Source of the DNA: Saprospiraceae bacterium | GTDB taxonomy: Bacteria; Bacteroidota; Bacteroidia; Chitinophagales; Saprospiraceae | Direction of reading: 5' to 3' | Assembly: GCA_029262975.1 (NCBI GenBank) | Contig: JAJCYJ010000537.1 | Location: 1-8,262, forward strand | DNA length: 8,262 nucleotides | Shown: positions 1 to 6,636 of the stretch, piece after piece | How positions within the stretch are numbered: position 1 is the stretch's first letter | How the letters are laid out: every line of letters begins with the position of its first letter | The notes under the pieces: generated by a model | What the model saw: the letters and a program-made list of their open reading frames with translations, nothing else | What the model was told of the DNA's origin: nothing | Database searches by the model: none | Translations under genes and position numbers: made by a program

Positions 1-113
1 AGACAATTGACCAGGCAAGACAAGCACGGATAAAAGCAATAAATCGCGGTTTTGTGGATGCAGAACTTGTGGAAGATGATAAAGGAATATTGTCGCGTGT
101 AAAAGACCGTTAG
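1..113 (+). CDS. C-terminal fragment of an unrecognised protein
   Basis: Reading from base 3, 36 sense codons run without interruption to a TAG at 111-113. The 5' part lies outside the window. The visible tail is strongly charged: a basic, helix-prone stretch (QARQARIKAINRG) is followed by an acidic patch (ELVEDD) and a basic end (SRVKDR). No catalytic motif or membrane segment is visible and I do not recognise the family. A rho-independent terminator starts 24 nt after the stop, which supports this being the true 3' end of a plus-strand transcript. The gene therefore probably belongs to a unit separate from the SusC/SusD operon. The fragment is too short to assign a function. Confidence 0.6.
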   Translation, partial: TIDQARQARIKAINRGFVDAELVEDDKGILSRVKDR

Positions 114-136
114 CAAGCGACAAAATGGACATGAAT

Positions 137-170
137 AAGCCCGTTTCAGTTAAATGAAGCGGGCTTTTAT
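137..170 (+). terminator. Rho-independent terminator after the upstream gene
   Basis: A 12-bp stem pairs AAGCCCGTTTCA (137-148) with TGAAGCGGGCTT (155-166). It has one G-U pair and a 6-nt loop, and it runs into TTTTATATTTT. It lies 24 nt after the TAG of the upstream gene and before the SusC-type promoter, so it should insulate the two units. The T tract is short and interrupted by A, so it may leak. Confidence 0.85.
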
Positions 171-196
171 ATTTTAATCAGCGAATGAAACGCAAA

Positions 197-226
197 TTGT
201 CTACAAACACATCAATTTTAACTTTG
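197..226 (+). promoter_or_regulatory. Bacteroidota-type promoter for the SusC/SusD operon
   Basis: TAACTTTG at 219-226 matches the Bacteroidota -7 consensus TAnnTTTG exactly. A TTG at 197-199 lies 19 bp upstream and fits the -33 element. Transcription would start near 232-235, giving a leader of about 90 nt before the SusC-like ATG at 324. It sits downstream of the terminator at 137-170 and is the only full match I found ahead of the operon. The start site is inferred. Confidence 0.65.
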
Positions 227-238
227 ATCTCGAATCTT

Positions 239-253
239 TTGTCTAAAAGACAA
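239..253. repeat. Perfect inverted repeat in the SusC-like leader
   Basis: TTGTCT (239-244) and AGACAA (248-253) are exact reverse complements separated by AAA. The site lies just downstream of the inferred transcription start. The 7-mer TTGTCTA also occurs at 197-203, over the -33 element, exactly 42 bp upstream. A further inverted copy, TAGACA, is at 255-260. The arrangement could be an operator for a dimeric regulator or a small hairpin at the mRNA 5' end. Function is inferred from symmetry and position only. Confidence 0.4.
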
Positions 254-323
254 GTAGACATTGCGATTAGTCGAAGCGTTATACATACATTACATCTCCA
301 TTTAATAACAAAAGCATTTTTTT

Positions 324-3305
324 ATGAAAAAGCATTTTAACCGAATTAAGTTTCTGGTCGTGATATTGGCTACAATATGCACGTATGGACTTAATGCACA
401 ATTTACCGTGTCAGGTACAATAGCTGACAATTCTGGCCCTTTGATTGGAGTATCAGTTTTACTCCAAGGCACGACAATTGGTACGGCCACAGATTTGGAT
501 GGCTCATTTAGTGTAGAAGTACCAGGTACATCAGGTGTGCTGGTAATTTCCTATTTGGGCTTTCGCACGGAAAATTTACAAGTGAGTAATGACGACAATT
601 TTTTCAACATCATCATGGAAGAAGATATCAATCAACTCGAGGAAATAGTCGTGACAGGTCTTGCTACAACAGTCAAAAGAAAGAATCTTGCTAACTCTGT
701 AGCAAGGGTTAATGCTAAGGAACTCACCGGAGTTGCGGCTTCATCTACTCTTGATGGCGCGCTCTATGGGAAGTTTAAAGGAGCAGAAATTAAGTCAAAC
801 TCGGGTGCACCGGGTGGAGGAATGGCATTTAAGTTAAGGGGAACGACATCCATAAGTGGTTCATCTCAACCGTTGATCATCCTTGACGGAATCTACATTG
901 ACAATTCATCTATCAAAGGAGGATTGAATCTTGTATCTGCAGCACAAGCTGGAGGAAGTACGAGAAATCAGGATAACCCGTCGAACAGATTGGCAGATAT
1001 AGATCCTAATGATATAGAATCCGTCGAGATTCTTAAAGGTGCATCTGCTGCCGCTATCTATGGATCAAGAGCAGCCGGTGGTGTGGTAATTATCACAACC
1101 AAGAGAGGCAAATCTGGAAAAACTGCTATTAATTTTCATCAGTCAGTAGGTGTTACTTCCCAACTCAATAAGTTAGGAGTACGGGACTGGACGGAAGAAA
1201 GAGTGCTCAACTCTAATTTCGCTGGGGATATTGACAATTTTAGAGCAGCTCAAAGCAATGGTACAATTCATAATTATGAAGAAGAACTTTATGGGAATAA
1301 AGGATCTCTTTATAATACACGTCTTAGCCTGAGCGGTGGAAATGAGAAAACACAATTTTTCGTTGGGGGTACATACAAAAACGAAGAAGGAATTGTAAAC
1401 AGGACCGGATATAGTAAAGTAGCAGCTCGTGTTAATATCGATCACGAGATATCTAATGTGTTTGACGTGGCACTATCTACTAACTACATATCATCATCAG
1501 CAGACCGTGGATTTTTCAACAATGATAATTCTGGTAACACGATGGGCATATCTTTTACGTCTACTCCTTCATGGGCTCAACTTCAACCAAATGCGGCAGG
1601 CATCTTTCCATCTAATCCATATGCCCCGTCTAATTTTCTTGAGACCGCGGCACTAATGACCAATAATGAATCCGTAAATAGATTTATTGGTGGAGGTACG
1701 TTATCAGCTAAAATTTTACAATCCAATAAGGCTTCTTTGAAAGCAGTATTCAGAGGTGGTGTCGATTTTTATAATTTGAATACGAACGCACTGTTTCCTA
1801 ATACACTTCAATTTCAAAGAGATGGAGCAGGTCTTAATGGTGTATCGGTTCAGGGATTTACAAAGAATTTGAATACAAACCTTGCCTTATTTTTGGTACA
1901 TAATTTATACCTCGATAATGGTTTATCTTTTACAACATCTGCGGGTGTAACACAGGAAGATTTTAATCAAAATACAATTATTGGAGAAGCTACAGATTTG
2001 ATTGGAACACAAACTAATCTTGATCAGGCTGGATCCAGAAATGTTACACAGAATAGATTAATACAACAGGATAAGGGATTCTTCGCGCAAGAGGAAGTTA
2101 ATTATAAGGACATGATTCTCGCTACTGTTGGATTCAGAGCGGATAAATCTTCTAATAATGGAGATGTAAATGAGTTGTTCATTTATCCAAAAGCTAATGT
2201 AGCGATCAATCTTCAAAACTTTGATTTCTGGAATAGTGAAGGAGCTTTCACACAATTCAAAATTCGTGCAGCGTATGGAGAATCTGGAAACTTCGCAAGA
2301 TTCGGATCTAAATTCACCACCTTGAATTCAACTATTGTAGATGGAAATGCAGGTGTTTTTGTACCTACACTCCTTGGTAATTCAACAGTCGGACCAGAAA
2401 GACAAAAAGAAGTTGAATTTGGAGTTGATATTGAAATTAACAGGAGATTCTCATTTGACGCTACCTATTATATAAAGTCAGTTGAAGATTTATTGTTAAA
2501 TGCTGCTGTACCTACATCCAGTGGTTTTTCAAGCCAGGTGACTAACGCTGCTGCTTTGAGAAACAAGGGTGTAGAAATAGGGTTGAATATGAATATTATT
2601 AACGGGCAGGATTTAGCCTGGAATGCAAGGTTGAGTTTTTGGAAAAACACGGCTGAGGTCACTAAATTATTAGTTCCGGCTTTCACAACAGGTGGTTTTG
2701 CCGACTTCCTTGGAAACTTTTTGATAAAAGAAGGTTTTAGTCCGACTACATTAATAGGAGTAGGACCCAATCCAACTATTTCTCTTAATGACGATGGACC
2801 TCCAACACTTCAGGAATTTGGTAATTCAGAAGCTGATTTCCAGTTGTCATGGTCAAACAATCTAACCTTCGGAGGTTTTGATTTAGCATTTATCTGGCAC
2901 TTGAAGCAAGGTGGAGAAAATATTAACCTATCTACATTGTTATTCGATTTGAATAATACAACGCATGACTTTGATGATAACACGTTGGACCCAAGTGGTG
3001 AATTGACTAATGGGAATTACAGGTTGGCTCTTTTAGGTTCAAATACCGAACCATACGTTGAAGATGCAAGCTATTTAAGACTTCGTGAAATTGGTCTTTA
3101 TTATACAATACCTAAAGACTTGATTCCTGGAGGCGGTGTTTATAAAATTGGATTTTCAGGAACTAATTTGATCAATATTTTTGATTATAATAGTTATGAT
3201 CCTGAAGTTTCTAATTTCGGTGCCAATGAGCTTTCTAATGCTGTGGAAGTGACTCCATTTCCTTCATCGAAGAGATTCGATTTTCACTTTATAGCAAACT
3301 TCTAA
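324..3305 (+). CDS. SusC/RagA-family TonB-dependent outer-membrane transporter
   Basis: Outer-membrane beta-barrel that should import an oligomeric nutrient using TonB-ExbBD energy, with the downstream SusD-like lipoprotein as its lid. Residues 1-25 form a Sec signal peptide (basic MKKHFNRIK, hydrophobic core, probable cleavage in LNA-Q). Residues about 27-100 are a carboxypeptidase D regulatory-like domain (GTTIGTATDLDGSF) specific to this transporter class. A TonB-box-like stretch, LEEIVVTG, is at 105-112. The plug follows with two SusC hallmarks: LIILDG at 184-189 and EILKGASAAAIYGSRAAGG at 235-253. The remainder is barrel, ending in aromatic FDFHFIANF with terminal Phe, as expected for BAM recognition. 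At 993 aa it is full length for the family. The ATG at 324 is the only start that includes the signal peptide; the leader is A/T-rich without a Shine-Dalgarno motif. Substrate cannot be inferred: no glycosidase, peptidase or sulfatase lies beside the pair. Confidence 0.97.
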   Translation: MKKHFNRIKFLVVILATICTYGLNAQFTVSGTIADNSGPLIGVSVLLQGTTIGTATDLDGSFSVEVPGTSGVLVISYLGFRTENLQVSNDDNFFNIIMEEDINQLEEIVVTGLATTVKRKNLANSVARVNAKELTGVAASSTLDGALYGKFKGAEIKSNSGAPGGGMAFKLRGTTSISGSSQPLIILDGIYIDNSSIKGGLNLVSAAQAGGSTRNQDNPSNRLADIDPNDIESVEILKGASAAAIYGSRAAGGVVIITTKRGKSGKTAINFHQSVGVTSQLNKLGVRDWTEERVLNSNFAGDIDNFRAAQSNGTIHNYEEELYGNKGSLYNTRLSLSGGNEKTQFFVGGTYKNEEGIVNRTGYSKVAARVNIDHEISNVFDVALSTNYISSSADRGFFNNDNSGNTMGISFTSTPSWAQLQPNAAGIFPSNPYAPSNFLETAALMTNNESVNRFIGGGTLSAKILQSNKASLKAVFRGGVDFYNLNTNALFPNTLQFQRDGAGLNGVSVQGFTKNLNTNLALFLVHNLYLDNGLSFTTSAGVTQEDFNQNTIIGEATDLIGTQTNLDQAGSRNVTQNRLIQQDKGFFAQEEVNYKDMILATVGFRADKSSNNGDVNELFIYPKANVAINLQNFDFWNSEGAFTQFKIRAAYGESGNFARFGSKFTTLNSTIVDGNAGVFVPTLLGNSTVGPERQKEVEFGVDIEINRRFSFDATYYIKSVEDLLLNAAVPTSSGFSSQVTNAAALRNKGVEIGLNMNIINGQDLAWNARLSFWKNTAEVTKLLVPAFTTGGFADFLGNFLIKEGFSPTTLIGVGPNPTISLNDDGPPTLQEFGNSEADFQLSWSNNLTFGGFDLAFIWHLKQGGENINLSTLLFDLNNTTHDFDDNTLDPSGELTNGNYRLALLGSNTEPYVEDASYLRLREIGLYYTIPKDLIPGGGVYKIGFSGTNLINIFDYNSYDPEVSNFGANELSNAVEVTPFPSSKRFDFHFIANF

Positions 3306-3323
3306 TTATAAAAAGAAATTAAT

Positions 3324-4628
3324 ATGAAAATTATAAAATATATAATACCGTTAATATTAGCTTGCTCATATGTGAGTTGCGATATTGATGATAATTCTAA
3401 TCCAAATGGCTCGGCTATTGCAGAATTTGATCTTGATGCAACGAAGAGTTCTCTTCAGACCCTGGTCACAGGTATTGAAGACTTGATGAGACAAGATGTT
3501 GGATTTTACTATGATGTTACTTCAATTGTAGGAAGAGAATATTTCTTTTTTACGGGTTCTGATCCAAGATATACAGGTGAAGTATTAGGGAAAGGAGACT
3601 CACAGTTAGACAATGCAGGCTTTTATGGTACGCGCCCATACCAGGGAAGATATCGTACTATTAAGACGGCAAATGTTCTTATTGATGGTGCAAATAATTC
3701 TTCTTTAATCACAAGCGAAGACTTGAAAGGATATCTTGGATTTGCCAAGACGCTCCAGGCTTATGAATACCTTCTCGTAGCGAATCTTCAATACCAAAAT
3801 GGAATAAGAATCAATGTAGCTGATCCGGATAACCTTGGTGCTTTTGAAGGTTATGATTCTGCATTGGCAGCAATTCAAAATCTATTGACAGAAGCAGCTT
3901 CCGATTTAAGCGGTGCGGGCAGTGCATTTCCATTTGTGCTATCAGCAGCTATGGCAGGTTTTGATGACCCCCAGTCTTTTTTGAAATTTAATAAAGGTTT
4001 GGCTGCAAGAGTTGCACTTTATCAAGGTAACAATTCCGATGCACTTTCTAAGTTAGCAGGATCATTTATGGATATGGCTGGAGATTTGAATGTTGGTCCT
4101 GCCAGATTTTATTCTACTGCAGGTGGTGATTTTGCAAATAACTTGTTCAGGGTTCCTGATCAGGCAGATGCTATTATAGCACATCCAACATTTGTCGCCG
4201 ACGCAGAAGCGGGTGATACGAGGTTATCAAAAGTTCTTTTACGACCTAGTGGGACGCTTACCTTAGATGGTCTCAGTGGTGATTATGATGTATGGGTATT
4301 TAAATCATTAACTGATTTTGTACCGTACATGAGAAATGAAGAACTAATCCTAATTAATGCAGAGGCAAATGTAGGATCAAATAATGCGGATGCTATTGCA
4401 GCCATTAATGTGATCCGAGCGGCAGCAGGTTTAGCTGCGTATGCAGGTGGATCTGATGACGCTTCATTGATGAATGAAATCATGTTACAAAGACGCTATT
4501 CTCTTTTTGGAGAAGGACATCGATGGGTAGATATGAGAAGATGGAATCGATTAAACGAATTGCCATTAGATCGTGCTGGTGATGATGTCTGGTCACAATT
4601 TCCACGCCCTGTATCTGAAACTGAATAA
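3324..4628 (+). CDS. SusD/RagB-family nutrient-binding outer-membrane lipoprotein
   Basis: Surface lipoprotein expected to cap the SusC-like barrel and bind the substrate before import. It begins 18 nt after the transporter stop, with an A-rich spacer (AAAAAGAAATT) in place of a classical ribosome site, so the two are almost certainly co-transcribed. The N-terminus is a lipoprotein signal. I favour lipidation at Cys19 (YVSC), because the acidic DIDD that follows resembles the surface-export signal of Bacteroidota lipoproteins; Cys14 (ILAC) is a possible alternative. The helical body ends in the usual SusD C-terminal motifs: RNEELILINAEA (337-348), then FGEGHRWVDMRRW (395-407) and a final QFPRPVSETE. 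At 434 aa it is shorter than many SusD proteins and ends at the proline-rich segment without the NPGY-type tail many members carry. No frameshift is visible. Ligand is unknown. Confidence 0.95.
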   Translation: MKIIKYIIPLILACSYVSCDIDDNSNPNGSAIAEFDLDATKSSLQTLVTGIEDLMRQDVGFYYDVTSIVGREYFFFTGSDPRYTGEVLGKGDSQLDNAGFYGTRPYQGRYRTIKTANVLIDGANNSSLITSEDLKGYLGFAKTLQAYEYLLVANLQYQNGIRINVADPDNLGAFEGYDSALAAIQNLLTEAASDLSGAGSAFPFVLSAAMAGFDDPQSFLKFNKGLAARVALYQGNNSDALSKLAGSFMDMAGDLNVGPARFYSTAGGDFANNLFRVPDQADAIIAHPTFVADAEAGDTRLSKVLLRPSGTLTLDGLSGDYDVWVFKSLTDFVPYMRNEELILINAEANVGSNNADAIAAINVIRAAAGLAAYAGGSDDASLMNEIMLQRRYSLFGEGHRWVDMRRWNRLNELPLDRAGDDVWSQFPRPVSETE

Positions 4629-4645
4629 GCATAGATAAACTTCTT

Positions 4646-4664
4646 TTCAATCAGCAAGATTGAA
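4646..4664. repeat. Hairpin in the 3' UTR of the SusD-like gene
   Basis: TTCAATC (4646-4652) and GATTGAA (4658-4664) form a perfect 7-bp stem with a 5-nt loop. It starts 18 nt after the SusD-like stop and ends 8 nt before the terminator stem. With no T tract of its own it is not a terminator. A tandem hairpin here could protect the mRNA 3' end or be chance; the role is inferred. Confidence 0.45.
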
Positions 4665-4672
4665 TAAATGAC

Positions 4673-4709
4673 AAAAAGGTCTGTTTCAACTTGAAACAGG
4701 CCTTTTTTT
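4673..4709. terminator. Bidirectional rho-independent terminator between convergent genes
   Basis: AAAAAGGTCTGTTTC (4673-4687) pairs with GAAACAGGCCTTTTT (4693-4707) around a 5-nt loop, with one G-U pair. Seven T residues (4703-4709) follow on the plus strand, and the five A residues at 4673-4677 become a U tract on the minus-strand transcript. It can therefore stop the SusC/SusD operon rightward and the ankyrin gene leftward. The ankyrin stop codon (4708-4710) overlaps its edge, so that reading frame ends in the terminator's A/T tract. Confidence 0.9.
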
Positions 4710-5424
4710 ATAAATGTATTTTACCTGATAACCCACTCATGGATCCACTTCCCAGGCCAAAACCATGATCACTTTGAATGCGTTCGATGTGGAGCGGATG
4801 CAGGTTGTGCGGTCCATATGCCAACAACGATAGAATCTTGCCGGGCCTGAGATGGACACTTGCCCACGATAGGGGAGAATCACCATTATTGTCTTTAATT
4901 GTCTTATCTGCACCACCATCTAATAAAACCTGGATGGTGTCTGCATCGCCATAAGCTGCCGCCCTGTGTAAAGGTGTTTCACCCTGGGTGTAGGCATCCC
5001 TCATAAATGCCCCGGACTCTTTTCGGGGAAAGGTTTTCACATTTGGATTCGCGCCAAAGTGGAGTAATGCTTTTACAATGTATAAAGTGCTCCGACTATT
5101 GACTTTGGATAAACAACTATGAAGAGGAGATTCACCGTTTTCCTGGAGGACTTCGTTCGGATTCGCTCCTTCCTCCAATAAGAATTGACACAATGGCCAA
5201 TGTCCGTGAAAAGCGGCACCGTTCAAGTCATAGTTAGGTCCTAGTTCGGACAATAATAGCCCCTTACTCAATAACAGTTTGATAGCGCTAACATCGCCAT
5301 AATAAGCTGCCAGGGAGATGAGTGATTGGCCGTACTCATCTTTGTCTGTTGGCTTTCCTTCGCCATTTAAATGATCAATTATAAGATCGGTTCGTCCGTC
5401 TGAGATTTTGGTAAGTATTGACAT
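4708..5424 (-). CDS. Ankyrin-repeat protein, cytoplasmic
   Basis: A 238-aa protein built almost entirely from ankyrin repeats, which are protein-binding scaffolds without catalysis. Repeat-like units fall at about 31-60 (SLAAYYGDVSAIKLLLSKG), 66-95 (GHWPLCQFLLEEGANPN), 96-130 (GESPLHSCLS then ALLHFGANPN), 147-180 (the most canonical: GETPLHRAAAYGD then VLLDGGAD) and a degenerate unit at 181-204 (GDSPLSWASVHLRP then LLAYG). The last 20 or so residues leave the fold and are Gly/Ser-rich (FGLGSGSMSGLSG). There is no signal peptide or membrane segment, so it should be cytoplasmic. I chose the ATG at 5424; an in-frame TTG at 5448 would add eight residues (M/LASVKYHS) but has no better ribosome site. 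It lies 49 nt downstream of miaE on the same strand and probably shares its transcript. The partner protein is unknown. Confidence 0.88.
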   Translation of the reverse strand: MSILTKISDGRTDLIIDHLNGEGKPTDKDEYGQSLISLAAYYGDVSAIKLLLSKGLLLSELGPNYDLNGAAFHGHWPLCQFLLEEGANPNEVLQENGESPLHSCLSKVNSRSTLYIVKALLHFGANPNVKTFPRKESGAFMRDAYTQGETPLHRAAAYGDADTIQVLLDGGADKTIKDNNGDSPLSWASVHLRPGKILSLLAYGPHNLHPLHIERIQSDHGFGLGSGSMSGLSGKIHL

Positions 5425-5473
5425 AGAATGATATTTAACAGACGCCAATAATAGAGTCGTACCCGCTGGCTAC

Positions 5474-6085
5474 TCAATGCATTCGTTCTCCGCTGGGATC
5501 CATTTTTAAAAGCATCTTAGCTTCATAATTCAAATATTCATGCCACCGCTTGACTGCTTTTTCTTCTCCGCAATAATGTTTAGCGAGGCCCAGGAATAAT
5601 TTGTAATGGCCTGCTTCAGATACCATGAAATGATGATAAAAATCTCTCAAAGATTCCTCTGAAATATACAGTGAAAGCAACCTGAATCGCTCACAGCTTC
5701 GAGCTTCAATTAGCGCAAAGGTGAGTAACTTTTCCAGCAGTCTATCATCCATACTTCCTCCTCCTCTCTGGAATTTTAAAAGCTCTTGAACGTATAAGTC
5801 TTTGCGTTGAAAACCAAGCTTTAGACCACGTTTTTTAAGTTCGGCAATCACCAGTCTGAAGTGTCCCCATTCTTCTGTTACGATAGGAGAAACTTCATCA
5901 ACAAGTCTTTCGTAGTCAGGGTATTTTTGAACTAAAGTAATGCAGGAAGTTGCTGCTTTTTGTTCACAATAAGCATGATCCGTGAGGATCTCTTCCAAGC
6001 TCTTTTCTGCGAGGTTGACCCATCGGGGATCAGTTGGAAGATTTAACCCTAGTTTGGCTTTTTTTGTGTCGCTTGTTCGAGACAT
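5474..6085 (-). CDS. miaE: tRNA-(ms2io6A37)-hydroxylase MiaE
   Basis: Ferritin-like nonheme diiron monooxygenase that uses O2 to hydroxylate the isopentenyl side chain of ms2i6A37, beside the anticodon, giving ms2io6A37. It acts after MiaA and MiaB in the cytoplasm. The 203-aa length and the N-terminal block LGLNLPTDPRWVNLAEKSL are typical of the family. The four-helix diiron pattern is visible: Glu41 in HAYCEQKAA, E72-W-G-H75, Glu127 in LIEARSCERF, and E157-A-G-H160. The helix-1 ligand assignment is by analogy; the two ExxH pairs are clear. The ATG at 6085 is the only usable start before the conserved block, and it lies 37 nt inside the 3' end of the preceding gene in another frame, suggesting translational coupling. 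The ankyrin gene follows 49 nt downstream. No key residue appears missing, so it should be active, and it implies oxygen exposure. Confidence 0.95.
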   Translation of the reverse strand: MSRTSDTKKAKLGLNLPTDPRWVNLAEKSLEEILTDHAYCEQKAATSCITLVQKYPDYERLVDEVSPIVTEEWGHFRLVIAELKKRGLKLGFQRKDLYVQELLKFQRGGGSMDDRLLEKLLTFALIEARSCERFRLLSLYISEESLRDFYHHFMVSEAGHYKLFLGLAKHYCGEEKAVKRWHEYLNYEAKMLLKMDPSGERMH

Positions 6086-6636
6086 GCTATTTGATTCATA
6101 AGAAAATCGACCTCATAGATAGTATATTCTTCGTATCCTGATGACCATTGGATACCAATTTTATCTATTTCTTTTTTTCCCAGGGCTCTTAAGTCCCTAT
6201 TTGAGAGTTCAAATCCAATAGGATATATATAGGAATTCTTATCATTACTTATTACTCCGTTACTTCCAGCAAAACATTTAACTGTTATTTCCTTACCATC
6301 AATCAATGTAAATTTAAGGATATGTTGATTTTTTATTTCGCCATAGACTGTTTGGGCCTTTTTACTATTTACTCTGAGATTAAGATGTAAAGCAGCTTGA
6401 TTATCAACCTTAACGACTTGTCCAGCACATTCAATTAGATTGTTTTCCTGTAACTCATTTTTGATTTGAGGCGGTGTATAATTAAAGAATAAAGCTGGTG
6501 CTACCTCCGTCCTGTATAATTTAGTCTGAAGATCAATACCATTCTGAATAAATACACAATTATGATTTTGTCCAAATCCACTGTAGGCAAGGACAAAACA
6601 CAGCATTAAAAAAATGAAAGATCTTACTTCTGGCAT
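6049..6636 (-). CDS. Secreted protein of unknown function
   Basis: A 195-aa protein I cannot assign to a family. Residues 1-22 form a Sec signal peptide (basic residue at 5, core FIFLMLCFVLAY, probable cleavage in GFG-Q), so the mature protein of about 173 aa should be periplasmic or extracellular. There is no lipobox and no other membrane span. The mature part looks beta-rich and has a few cysteines, including the early NHNC and a late NQIACLEQ; disulfides are possible. A run with ELSNRDLRALGKKEIDKIGI and then YEEYTIYEVDFLMNQ near the end resembles the closing strand and helix of a compact domain. The start is the ATG at 6636, the only one that yields the signal peptide. GC is low (77 of 240 bases, 32%, at 6241-6480) compared with neighbouring genes. 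It is the first gene of the minus-strand cluster and overlaps miaE by 37 nt. Confidence 0.82.
   Translation of the reverse strand: MPEVRSFIFLMLCFVLAYSGFGQNHNCVFIQNGIDLQTKLYRTEVAPALFFNYTPPQIKNELQENNLIECAGQVVKVDNQAALHLNLRVNSKKAQTVYGEIKNQHILKFTLIDGKEITVKCFAGSNGVISNDKNSYIYPIGFELSNRDLRALGKKEIDKIGIQWSSGYEEYTIYEVDFLMNQIACLEQATQKKPN

Noticed and set aside
2468..2770. Minus-strand open frame of 100 codons inside the SusC-like gene
   Set aside because: It lies wholly inside the barrel-coding region of the transporter and has no recognisable domain or promoter. The same applies to the other antisense frames at 302-490, 1173-1445 and 2058-2255.
4737..4919. 60-codon minus-strand frame within the ankyrin gene
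   Set aside because: It is the ankyrin sequence read in another frame and lacks any independent support.
5425..5448. TTG start at 5448 extending the ankyrin protein by eight residues
   Set aside because: The ATG at 5424 gives a natural N-terminus before the first repeat. The extra residues add no motif, and TTG is a less likely start without a ribosome site.
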